Positions 6,895 to 14,292 of a stretch of DNA of 16,524 nucleotides are shown here, piece by piece. A program made the translations under genes and the position numbers. The stretch covers positions 1 to 16,524 of the forward strand of contig UQXT01000047.1 of assembly GCA_900545075.1 (NCBI GenBank). The letters are read 5' to 3'. The notes under the pieces are model-generated. The model was not told the origin of the DNA, searched no databases, and worked only from the letters and a program-made list of their open reading frames with translations. How positions within the stretch are numbered: position 1 is the stretch's first letter; the number at the start of each line of letters is the position of its first letter. The stretch comes from an uncultured Collinsella sp. GTDB taxonomy: Bacteria > Actinomycetota > Coriobacteriia > Coriobacteriales > Coriobacteriaceae.

Positions 6895-8322
6895 TTAGGC
6901 CTCCATCTCGGCGAGCTCCTCTTTGGAGAAGCCAGTGGCAAAGACGACGGCAGCGGCGATGACAAAGGAGATCGCCATACCGACGATAGCCCAGACGGTG
7001 TTCATCTGGCCACCCTGCAGGTAGTTGGTGAAGACCAGGAAGTTGGAGGCACCGCCGGCCAGGTAGTAGGTAACACCCATGAGGCCGGAGAACACAGCGC
7101 CGATGGCACCGCCGATAAACATACCGAGCATGGTGCGACGGAAGCGCATGAGGATACCGAAGAGCGCAGGCTCGGTGACGCCGCCGGCGATGGCGGAGAT
7201 GACGTAACCCAGGGCAAGACCCTTCTCGTCGGGGTTCTTCATCTTGAGGAAGGCACCGAAGGCGCAGCCCCAGACAGCGGCCATAGCGCAGTTGGTAGAA
7301 ACGAAGACGAAGGGATCGTAGCCGGCGGCGATGATCTGGACCTGAGCGAGCAGGATGACGGGCATGTGCATGCCGCAGACCACGAAGAGCTGCCAGAAGG
7401 CGCCGAGGATGGCCATGACGATCAGGATACCGATACCGCCAAGGTCAGCAAGGCCAAAGAGGGCGTTGGCGATGAGGTTGCCGAGCTCGTTGCCGATCGG
7501 GGCAAGAACGATGAAGGCGATGGGGATCGTGACAATCATGGTGCAGAACGGCGTGAAGACCGTGGACAGCACGTCAGGCATGACCTTCTTAAAGAACTTC
7601 TCGACAAAGTACAGGACGGGCACCGAGAGGATGATCGGCAGGACGGACTGCTGGTAGTTGGCAGCGGCGATCTGGATGCCGTAGACGGAGATGATTCCGC
7701 CACCCTCCTGAGTCGCGACACTCACGACGGACGGGGCCATGAGAGCGCCGCCGAGGAGCATGCCCAGAACCGGAGAGGCGCCGAGCTTCTTAGCAGCGGC
7801 ATAGCCCAGGTAGATGGGGATAAAGGTAAACGTGGCCTCGTACAGGGTGGTATAGAGGAACGTGTAGGTCGGATCGGTATCGGAGAGAACGCCGAGCATG
7901 GTGGGACCGAGGACCGCAGCGATGGTGCGGAACAAACCGCCGGCCATGAGCAACGGAATCAGCTGGGTCATGGAGCCCGACAGATAGTCGAGGATGATAT
8001 TGGGCAGGTTCTTGAGCTCGAACTTCTCCTTAGGAGCGTCGAGGTTCTCGTCGACCGCGGCACCCTGCTTGACGCCGGACATGGCAACGAACTCGGCGAG
8101 CACCTTGGGCACGTTCTGGCCGATGATGACCTGGAGCTGGCTGCCGGCGAACTGGCAACCCAGTACACCCTTGACCTTCTTGATCTTCTCCACGTCGGCC
8201 TTGCTGTTATCCTTGAGCGTCAGACGCAGGCGCGTCATGCAGTTGGTGGCGACGGCAACATTCTCCGCACCGCCCACGAGCTCGAGGACATCGGTGGCAA
8301 TCTGTTTGTTATCTACTGCCAT
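6895..8322 (-). CDS. PTS transporter EIIBC, beta-glucoside/sucrose type
   Basis: A 475-residue membrane permease that imports and phosphorylates a sugar using phosphate from HPr and an EIIA. The EIIB domain (1-85) has the phospho-cysteine C28 in TNCMTRLRL. The EIIC domain (about 105-465) has some ten hydrophobic segments and the substrate-loop motif GGVTEPALFG (380-389). No EIIA domain follows, so EIIA must come from elsewhere. The start is set at the ATG at 8322 because GGGAGGGG lies 4-5 nt upstream and overlaps an earlier ATG at 8337. Family resemblance is to BglP/AscF/sucrose EIIBC, but the sugar cannot be assigned. It is divergent from an esterase-like gene across a region rich in operator-like sites, and is likely the sugar entry step for the enzymes around it. 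Confidence 0.92.
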   Translation of the reverse strand: MAVDNKQIATDVLELVGGAENVAVATNCMTRLRLTLKDNSKADVEKIKKVKGVLGCQFAGSQLQVIIGQNVPKVLAEFVAMSGVKQGAAVDENLDAPKEKFELKNLPNIILDYLSGSMTQLIPLLMAGGLFRTIAAVLGPTMLGVLSDTDPTYTFLYTTLYEATFTFIPIYLGYAAAKKLGASPVLGMLLGGALMAPSVVSVATQEGGGIISVYGIQIAAANYQQSVLPIILSVPVLYFVEKFFKKVMPDVLSTVFTPFCTMIVTIPIAFIVLAPIGNELGNLIANALFGLADLGGIGILIVMAILGAFWQLFVVCGMHMPVILLAQVQIIAAGYDPFVFVSTNCAMAAVWGCAFGAFLKMKNPDEKGLALGYVISAIAGGVTEPALFGILMRFRRTMLGMFIGGAIGAVFSGLMGVTYYLAGGASNFLVFTNYLQGGQMNTVWAIVGMAISFVIAAAVVFATGFSKEELAEMEA

Positions 8323-8428
8323 GGGACCCCTCCCCATATCATCGTGTGTCTACCCGTTTGGACGTAGGCACGCCTTTGGCCCGGCGGCTATAACCCCTTA
8401 CGGCTGCCGAGCCCTTGGATACGCTGTC

Positions 8429-8445
8429 GTAAACAATCTGTTTAC
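8429..8445. promoter_or_regulatory. Perfect operator palindrome upstream of the PTS gene
   Basis: GTAAACA and TGTTTAC are perfect inverted repeats separated by ATC. The site lies about 107 bp upstream of the PTS start. It shares the TAAAC/GTTTA half-site with several others in this gap. The geometry fits a dimeric repressor of the LacI or ROK type, but no regulator gene is present in the window. Confidence 0.6.
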
Positions 8446-8449
8446 TGAA

Positions 8450-8714
8450 CGTTTACCGCACTTAGTTTACACGCAGCGTTGAATTTGTGGCAGTTTTGCC
8501 GTTTGCAGTCCGGTGAACGGTAGGAAATCGGGGGTGAACGTAATTGAATGCCAAGGCATTACATATAGTGTCGTTTATTTATAGATGGCCGTCTACGTGG
8601 GATTTTATATAATCTGGCACCCAAATGCCTTGTTGACTTATCAACAAAAGCCCTGCTAGATAGTGGTAAACGAATGTTTAATAGTTCATTGAGCGTTTGA
8701 TGTGACCGTTTACC
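8450..8714. promoter_or_regulatory. Cluster of GTTTAC half-sites in an AT-rich control region
   Basis: The 8-mer CGTTTACC/GGTAAACG occurs three times: 8450-8457, 8665-8672 and 8707-8714. Further GTTTA copies lie at 8465, 8573 and 8676, so that TAAAC-N4-GTTTA is formed at 8667-8680. A separate palindrome AATGCC-AA-GGCATT is at 8547-8560, and a TATAAT at 8608-8613 has no good -35. This 490-bp gap between PTS and hydrolase is markedly AT-richer than the genes and holds no supported ORF. Confidence 0.45.
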
Positions 8715-8743
8715 GAGTTCATCTGCTTATTCTCTAATTCTGC

Positions 8744-8771
8744 TTTACACTAAACATGTTTAGATTGTATT
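8744..8771 (+). promoter_or_regulatory. Predicted promoter of the hydrolase with embedded operator
   Basis: TTTACA (8744-8749, 5/6) and TGTATT (8766-8771, 4/6) are separated by 16 nt. The spacer contains the perfect 14-bp palindrome CTAAACATGTTTAG (8750-8763), so a bound protein would block RNA polymerase. Another CGTTTA copy is at 8780-8785, near the expected start of transcription. Identified by consensus and symmetry only. Confidence 0.55.
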
Positions 8772-8812
8772 GCCGCACACGTTTAGCTCTCGCGGCACAA
8801 GGGAGGCAGCTC

Positions 8813-10150
8813 ATGGAACTCAAATCGTGCACCTACGCAACCGTCACCACCTTGGGTGACTTTGGCCCCTGGATCAGCAAGGTCGTTCTCGACCTACCCT
8901 GCACCGTGCGCGCCAACGATGTCGATGCGAACGCTTTCCATATATATGTAGAGCGTCACGAGCGCACGGGTGAGGTCCTGATGCGCAAGGAGCACGGCGC
9001 CGACCATGCCGCGCCCTCCGTGGGTTACATCGACGTTCTCGCCGCGTATCCGTGTGACGAGAACGGCCGCAAGCTCGCCGTGGGCACCCATGTGGCACTC
9101 GAGGTCGCCGAGCAGCGCCTGACCAAAAAGATCGAAGGCGGCGTCATGGGCTCGCGCATGCTCGATGACCAGCTGCACGTCACGCAGCTCGCGGCTCTTC
9201 CCGGCAACGACGGCGACGACCCCACCTGCGGCCTGGTCTTCGATACCTGTCGCGGCGACATCTGCCCCGCGCTCAAGGGCTGGAGCAATGCCGTGCAAAA
9301 GACTGCCATTGATGGCATCGCGCTCGAGTACGGCTTCTTTGAGCCCAGCTTTAAAGCCGAGGACTCGGCCTGCTTCAATCCCTTCGCGCCCGAGGCCACG
9401 GTCGTGCCCCAAAAGGCCCCGCTCGTGGTGTACCTGCACGGCGCCGGTGAAGGCAAGGGTGCCACGCAGGGCGAAGGCGCCACGCGCGCCTATGTCGGCA
9501 ACCGCGTGACAGCCATTAGCCAGGCGCAAATCCAGCGCTACTTTGGCGGCTTTGCCTGGGTGCTCGTGCCGCAGTCTCCCACGTTTTGGATGGACAACGG
9601 CGTCGAGCAGCTCGGTCGCTCCAACCAGAGCATCTACTCCCCCGTGCTCAAGGCGCTCATCGATGAGTTTGTCGCCGAGCATGCCGAGCGTATCGACACC
9701 GACCGCATCGTGGTTGCCGGCCTTTCCAACGGCGGCTTTATGACCCTGCGCCTGTGCGCCGACTGCCCCGATTTCTTCGCCGCGGGCCTTCCCTGCTGTG
9801 CCCCGTGGTACAACGCCACGGACGAGGACGTAGCCGCGCTCGCCAAGACGCCGCTGTGGTTTACGCACTCCAAGGGCGATGAGCTCGTGTCGCCGCAGCA
9901 GACCGTGCTGCCGCTCACGGCACGCCTGCGTGACGCCGGAGCCAACGTGCACCTCACCTACTTTAGCCATGTCGAGGACCTGACCGGCGTGTATCGCGAG
10001 GCCGATGGCTCGCCCAAGAAGACGTTCAACCACGGCGTGTGGATCCACCAATTCAACGACCTGTGTTATCAAGACTTCGACGGGGGCAACGTACTCATCG
10101 ACGACGAGCCGGTGGGCTGCTGGGAGTGGTCGGCCAGAGTTTCGAGGTAG
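8813..10150 (+). CDS. Alpha/beta-hydrolase, esterase-like with N-terminal beta domain
   Basis: A 445-residue serine hydrolase of the prolyl-oligopeptidase/esterase fold. The oxyanion region HGAGEG is at 209-214. The nucleophile S305 is in GLSNGG, and likely acid D356 (KGDE) and histidine H407 (FNHGVWIH) complete the triad in the right order. Residues 1 to about 165 form a beta-rich domain that resembles the Ig-like N-terminal domain of EstA-type esterases. No signal peptide is seen, so it is cytoplasmic. The start at 8813 is preceded by GGGAGG with 6-nt spacing; an upstream ATG at 8756 lies within the promoter and is rejected. Divergence from the PTS gene and the shared operator-like sites suggest it removes an acyl or aryl ester from the imported sugar. 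A peptidase role is less likely but not excluded. Confidence 0.85.
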   Translation: MELKSCTYATVTTLGDFGPWISKVVLDLPCTVRANDVDANAFHIYVERHERTGEVLMRKEHGADHAAPSVGYIDVLAAYPCDENGRKLAVGTHVALEVAEQRLTKKIEGGVMGSRMLDDQLHVTQLAALPGNDGDDPTCGLVFDTCRGDICPALKGWSNAVQKTAIDGIALEYGFFEPSFKAEDSACFNPFAPEATVVPQKAPLVVYLHGAGEGKGATQGEGATRAYVGNRVTAISQAQIQRYFGGFAWVLVPQSPTFWMDNGVEQLGRSNQSIYSPVLKALIDEFVAEHAERIDTDRIVVAGLSNGGFMTLRLCADCPDFFAAGLPCCAPWYNATDEDVAALAKTPLWFTHSKGDELVSPQQTVLPLTARLRDAGANVHLTYFSHVEDLTGVYREADGSPKKTFNHGVWIHQFNDLCYQDFDGGNVLIDDEPVGCWEWSARVSR

Positions 10151-10161
10151 CCATCTCATCG

Positions 10162-10286
10162 GGGGCCCTGACCTTTAGTTTTGTAAACGTCCTCGCGCCT
10201 GAGCCCCGCTTATCCTGCTCCTTCGGAGCATCGGATAAACGGGGCCCGCGCTGCGGAATGTTTACAAAACTAAAGTTCAGGGCCCC
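10162..10286. repeat. 125-bp long inverted repeat
   Basis: Outer arms 10162-10188 and 10260-10286 are 27-bp reverse complements with one mismatch (C at 10172). Inside, GCCCCGCTTATCC (10203-10215) pairs with 10232-10244 with one mismatch, and TGCTCC/GGAGCA closes a 3-nt loop near 10223. The whole element folds as one rod with a bulged middle. It lies 12 bp after the hydrolase stop and may act as a terminator, but it has no clean T-tract and looks more like a palindromic mobile or REP-type unit. The remaining 129 bp before the next gene contain only a small GC stem (10323-10337). Confidence 0.8.
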
Positions 10287-10415
10287 TAAGTTAACGTTGT
10301 TCGAAACGCTGGACGAACGCTTCCGGCGGGCCGCCGGATTGACGGCGATGGGGGCGTGGGTCCCGTCTTGCCTTGCGCGTAACTGGCTGAATTGATTTTG
10401 ATTGGAGCTGTTCCT

Positions 10416-11927
10416 ATGTCCCAAGAGCTAACTCGGGTGATTGTTACTACTGATATGGAAGTCGATGATATGAACTCGCTCATTCATTTGGCTCTGTATC
10501 TCAATGTGCTTGATGTTCAGGCTGTGGTGTATACGGCTTCGCAGTATCACTTTCTTGGGGATGGGGTTCATACGCTGGGCGAGGTGAATTCGCATTGGCG
10601 GACTAAGGGGCGTCGCTCTTACGAGTGGGCTGTTGTGCCTCATGAGCCCGATCCGCTGGCCGGCGAGCTTCGTGAGTATCGTCCGTTTCCCGAGCATTGG
10701 ATTGAGAGTCTCTGGAGTAATGAATATACCCAGGCTTGGCCGCAGTTGCAGGCGAATGCGGACGCTGCCGGTGAGCCGCCGTATCCCACGCCTGCCCAGA
10801 TGATCGAGCGCACCTTTGTGGGAAATGTTGCCTTTGAGGGTGATGTGACTGAGGAAACTGAGGGGTCTCGCGTAATTGCGCAGGCGATTTTGGACGACGA
10901 CCCGCGTACGTTATGGCTGCTCAGCTGGGGCGGCATGAACACCATTGTTCGCGCCCTCATGAGCATTGCCGAGCGTTATCGCGCCACGCCCGAATGGCCC
11001 GCTGTGCAGCAGCGGGTCTATCAGAAGGTGCGCGTGATGGGCGTTGCCGATGGCATAGGACAGGACAACTCATGGCTCGACCATGGGCGCGAGCTCTTTC
11101 CCGAGCTCATCTTTTGGTGCGTGCCTTATATGTATGGCGGCTATGTCGACGCCAAGATGGCTCAGCCCGATACGCTGCCACTGTTTAAGGCTCCTTGGCC
11201 CGAGCAGAATCTCACGCAGGGCAACGGCCCCCTCATGGCGCGCTATATGCTCTATGGCGACGGTAAGGTCTACGAAAACGAACCCGAGCGATTCCAGTTT
11301 GGCAAGCATGCCCATCTGGATTGGGGCCTAGAGGGCATGCCCGCGATGCAGTTTGAGCGCGGCGACTTTATGGCCGAAGGCGACAGCATGACCTATATTC
11401 CGCTGCTGCCGTTTGGCCTGCGCGGTATCGACGACCGCGGCTTCGACACGCTGCTCGGCCGTATGTTCCTCGACGGTCACCCCGACTCGGACGCGCCCGC
11501 CGGTTTTGCCGCCATCGGCACGCCCGCGAGCAGCAACCTCAATCCTTACCTGCGCGCCTATCAGGAAGACTTTGCCGCCCGCGCGCAATGGTGCGCCCAT
11601 GATCCGGCGTCTTGTTCGCATCCGGCACATGTTGTCGAGGTCACGGCCGACCGCAGCGCGACAGCCAGCGAGCGCGTCGCCCTTGCAGCGACCATCGTCG
11701 ACTCCGACGGCAAGGGCTTTGATGCACATTGGGATGTCGCCGTGGACCCGTCGAGCTATGTAGGCGCGCAGGATCTTTCGCTGTGGCAGGAATGTACGGT
11801 GAGCACCGCTTTTGTCGTGCCCGCCGACGCGCAGCCCGGCGACCGCTTTGTGCTCACCCTTACCGTGCAGACGCGCGCCGAGCGCCCCTGCACCCGCTAC
11901 GCCCAGGTTGCCGTGACCGTGGCATAG
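10416..11927 (+). CDS. DUF1593 nucleoside-hydrolase-like protein (Sde182 type)
   Basis: A 503-residue protein of the DUF1593 family, related in fold to inosine-uridine nucleoside hydrolases. The N-terminal acidic cluster TTDMEVDDMNSL (11-22) replaces the DTDPGxDD calcium site of nucleoside hydrolases. Further family segments are LLSWGGMNT and the DGIGQDNSWLDHG stretch. The last about 80 residues form a beta domain as in Sde182-like proteins. No signal peptide is seen, unlike many secreted members. The start at 10416 has GGAG 8 nt upstream; a TTG start 24 nt earlier is less likely. The first 150 or so codons favour T-ending codons (almost all Asp is GAT), while the rest uses C-ending codons like its neighbours, hinting at a mosaic origin. 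Members are linked to polysaccharide use, but the reaction is not established. Confidence 0.85.
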   Translation: MSQELTRVIVTTDMEVDDMNSLIHLALYLNVLDVQAVVYTASQYHFLGDGVHTLGEVNSHWRTKGRRSYEWAVVPHEPDPLAGELREYRPFPEHWIESLWSNEYTQAWPQLQANADAAGEPPYPTPAQMIERTFVGNVAFEGDVTEETEGSRVIAQAILDDDPRTLWLLSWGGMNTIVRALMSIAERYRATPEWPAVQQRVYQKVRVMGVADGIGQDNSWLDHGRELFPELIFWCVPYMYGGYVDAKMAQPDTLPLFKAPWPEQNLTQGNGPLMARYMLYGDGKVYENEPERFQFGKHAHLDWGLEGMPAMQFERGDFMAEGDSMTYIPLLPFGLRGIDDRGFDTLLGRMFLDGHPDSDAPAGFAAIGTPASSNLNPYLRAYQEDFAARAQWCAHDPASCSHPAHVVEVTADRSATASERVALAATIVDSDGKGFDAHWDVAVDPSSYVGAQDLSLWQECTVSTAFVVPADAQPGDRFVLTLTVQTRAERPCTRYAQVAVTVA

Positions 11928-11975
11928 CAAGGACGGCGCCCACATTCGGCAGCCGCCACATTCGACATGGAGTCT

Positions 11976-12014
11976 CCCCAACTGCCACTCATTTAAGTAC
12001 GTCCCCAATGAGTG
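11976..12014. repeat. 39-nt dispersed palindromic repeat, copy 2
   Basis: Matches 5230-5268 at 37 of 39 positions, with the 29-nt hairpin core identical. Here it sits 49 bp after the DUF1593 stop, between two genes on the same strand. A further GTGTCCCC follows at 12023-12030. The composite stem-loop next to copy 1 is not present here. The rest of this gap up to 12159 shows no clear promoter. Confidence 0.75.
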
Positions 12015-12159
12015 GCCGAAGAGTGTCCCCAGCGACTAGTCAAAAATGGGCCATCTGTCCCAGTTGTGGAGACTCGTTGAGCCGTCTGGGTATCGTGAAA
12101 GATTGCGCGCTCACCCATCATCAAAAGTGACACACGCTACCTGTTGATGGGAGGCAACC

Positions 12160-12897
12160 ATGGGCTTCTTTGACAAGATGTTCGAGAAGAAAGAGTGCGC
12201 GATTTGCGGTACCGAGCTGGGACTTTTGGGAAAGACCAAAATCAACGAAGGCTACCTGTGCAAAGAGTGCGCCGGCAAGCTCTCCCCCTACTTCCACGGC
12301 TATCGCTCCAGCACCGCGGACGATATCCGCGAGCAACTCGCCTACCGCGAGGCCAATGCCGAGCGCCTGGCGTCGTTCAACCCCACGCGCACGCTCTCTG
12401 CCGGGCGCACCAACATCATGCTCGACGAGGACGCGGGCCTGCTGATCATTACCTCGCAGAGCCGCTGGCGCGACGCCAATCCCGACATCATCGAGTTCTC
12501 ACAGGTACTCGGCTGCGATATGGATATCGACGAGCATCGCACCGAAATCTATCGCGAGACCAAGGACGGCGAGCGAGAGAGCTACAACCCGCCGCGCTAC
12601 GACCTGGATTACGACTTCAATCTGACCATCCACGTCAACACGCCGTACTTTACCGAGATCAACCTGCGCGTGAACGACTCCACCATCGATCAGCGCGGCT
12701 CCATCGAATACCGCGAGGCCAAGCGCCAGGCAACCGAGGTCCGCGACGCGCTGGTGCAGCTGCGCCAGGAAACGCGCGACAACGTCGTTGCCGCCAAGGC
12801 CCCCAAGACCGCGGTCACCTGCCCCTTCTGCGGTGCAACCACCATTCCCGATGCCAGCGGGCGCTGCGAATACTGCGGTGGCGCCATCGGCGCTTAG
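12160..12897 (+). CDS. DUF4428 protein with N- and C-terminal zinc ribbons
   Basis: A 245-residue soluble protein. The N-terminal treble-clef-like DUF4428 zinc motif uses C13, C16, C34 and C37 (CAIC, CKEC). A middle region (about 85-180) is beta-rich and resembles a PH-like or antigen-like adaptor domain, with FNPTRTL and IIEFSQVLGCD as landmarks. A helix leads to a second ribbon with C221, C224, C236 and C239 (CPFC, CEYC). No signal peptide or membrane segment is present. The start has GGGAGG 5 nt upstream. CCCATCA (12114-12120) can pair with TGATGGG (12145-12151), which overlaps the ribosome site and could modulate translation. It is the first gene of a tight cluster, 24 bp before the YdjG-like gene. 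Function is unknown; a scaffold role in a membrane-associated zinc-ribbon complex is inference. Confidence 0.82.
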   Translation: MGFFDKMFEKKECAICGTELGLLGKTKINEGYLCKECAGKLSPYFHGYRSSTADDIREQLAYREANAERLASFNPTRTLSAGRTNIMLDEDAGLLIITSQSRWRDANPDIIEFSQVLGCDMDIDEHRTEIYRETKDGERESYNPPRYDLDYDFNLTIHVNTPYFTEINLRVNDSTIDQRGSIEYREAKRQATEVRDALVQLRQETRDNVVAAKAPKTAVTCPFCGATTIPDASGRCEYCGGAIGA

Positions 12898-12921
12898 CCT
12901 CCGGCACGGAAAGGACCGATC

Positions 12922-14244
12922 ATGGCCTTCGAGAGTGTCAACTATCAGTGCCCCGCGTGTGGCGGCCCCCTTCACTTTGCCAGTGCCGAGCAAAAGCTCG
13001 TCTGCGACTACTGCGATTCGCGTTTTGAAGTCGAAGAAGTCGAGGCCCTCTATCGCGAACGCCAGGACAAGGCAGATGCCAAAGCCGATGCCGCAGCCGC
13101 GGCCCCCAAGCCTGCTGTCGACGATGCCGTGCAGAAGCTGGCTCAAAACGCCGGCTACATCTGCTCGTCGTGCGGTGCCGAGCTGGTCTCGGACGGCACC
13201 GTCGCCGTTACCACCTGCCCATACTGCGGCAACTCTGCCGTGGCACCCGGCCAGCTCTCGGGCGATTTCTCGCCCGACCTGGTGATTCCGTTTAAGCTCG
13301 GGCGCGACGATGTCATGGCCGCGCTCAAGGAGCACTACAGGGGCAAGATCTTGCTGCCCAAGAGCTTTGTCACCGGCAACCACATCGACGAGGTCCAAGG
13401 CGTCTACGTGCCGTTTTGGCTCTACGGTGCCCACGTGGACGGCGAAGTGTGCTTCGACGCAACCAACGAGACCGTAACCGAGGAATCCGACCGCACCGTC
13501 ACGACCACCGACCACTACGACGCCTACCGTAAAGGCAATATCTCGTTTGAGCGCGTGCCCGTCGACGGATCGTCCAAGATGCCCGACGGCCACATGGACG
13601 CCATCGAGCCGTTTGACTACGACGCGCTGCGCCCGTTTTCGGTCGCGTATATGCCCGGCTACATCGCCAACCGCTACGACGAGGATTGCGAAACCTGCAA
13701 GGCGCGCGCCGAGCGTCGTATGGAAGAAAGTACGATCTCGGCCCTGCGCGAGACCGTCGTCGACGAGTATGACGACGCCACGGTCGAAAGCAAGCAGCTC
13801 GACTACACCTGGGAAGACAGTGACTACGCCCTGTTCCCCGTGTGGATGCTTTCCACCTCGTGGAACGGCAAGAGCTACCTGTTTGCCATGAACGGCCAGA
13901 CCGGTCGCATGGTCGGCGAGCTTCCCTGCTCCAAGCCCAAGCTCGCTATCGCCTCGGTACTGTTCTTTGTGATCGGATTTGTCCTCTCCCAGATCCTCTT
14001 CATGGGTGAGAACGCCTTCGATCCGGACTACCTCGCCTTTGATGTCGAGGGCATCCTCATCAACATCGTCGCGCCGCTGATCATCGTAATCATCGCGGAC
14101 GTGTTGCTGGTAGGCCAGCTCAAGACGGCCAACGAGGCAACCCACGCCGATTACTACTGCGGAGAGCTCGACCTGACCGAGAAGCACGACACCTTCAGCC
14201 ACACCGAGACCACCGTTGTCATGAAGGACAACAAGGACGATTAG
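12922..14244 (+). CDS. TFIIB-type zinc-ribbon membrane protein, YdjG-like
   Basis: A 440-residue protein with two N-terminal zinc ribbons (C10/C13/C28/C31 and C81/C84/C99/C102) joined by an Ala/Lys-rich helix. A large soluble domain follows with YVPFWLYGA (162-170), a signature I associate with YdjG-like proteins. Two hydrophobic helices lie at about 341-361 and 377-397, then a short acidic tail. Such proteins are often mislabelled as PriA-like helicases because of the ribbons; no helicase motif is present. In B. subtilis the YdjG/YdjH/YdjI proteins work with the PspA homologue YdjF at the membrane. The ribosome site is GGAAAGGA close to the ATG. It sits between the DUF4428 and SPFH genes with gaps of 24 and 48 bp, so one operon is likely. 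The exact role is not known. Confidence 0.83.
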   Translation: MAFESVNYQCPACGGPLHFASAEQKLVCDYCDSRFEVEEVEALYRERQDKADAKADAAAAAPKPAVDDAVQKLAQNAGYICSSCGAELVSDGTVAVTTCPYCGNSAVAPGQLSGDFSPDLVIPFKLGRDDVMAALKEHYRGKILLPKSFVTGNHIDEVQGVYVPFWLYGAHVDGEVCFDATNETVTEESDRTVTTTDHYDAYRKGNISFERVPVDGSSKMPDGHMDAIEPFDYDALRPFSVAYMPGYIANRYDEDCETCKARAERRMEESTISALRETVVDEYDDATVESKQLDYTWEDSDYALFPVWMLSTSWNGKSYLFAMNGQTGRMVGELPCSKPKLAIASVLFFVIGFVLSQILFMGENAFDPDYLAFDVEGILINIVAPLIIVIIADVLLVGQLKTANEATHADYYCGELDLTEKHDTFSHTETTVVMKDNKDD

Positions 14245-14292
14245 CCGTCCTGACCAATACCACCCGGCCTTTGACGAGAAAGGAAGATTACC

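Noticed and set aside
6889..8367. 492-codon plus-strand frame over the PTS gene
   Set aside because: The Asp/Gly/His-rich translation is the reverse of a clear membrane permease and has no family motifs.
10039..10424. Short frames on both strands across the long inverted repeat
   Set aside because: Their sequence is dictated by the palindrome, and they lack plausible start signals.
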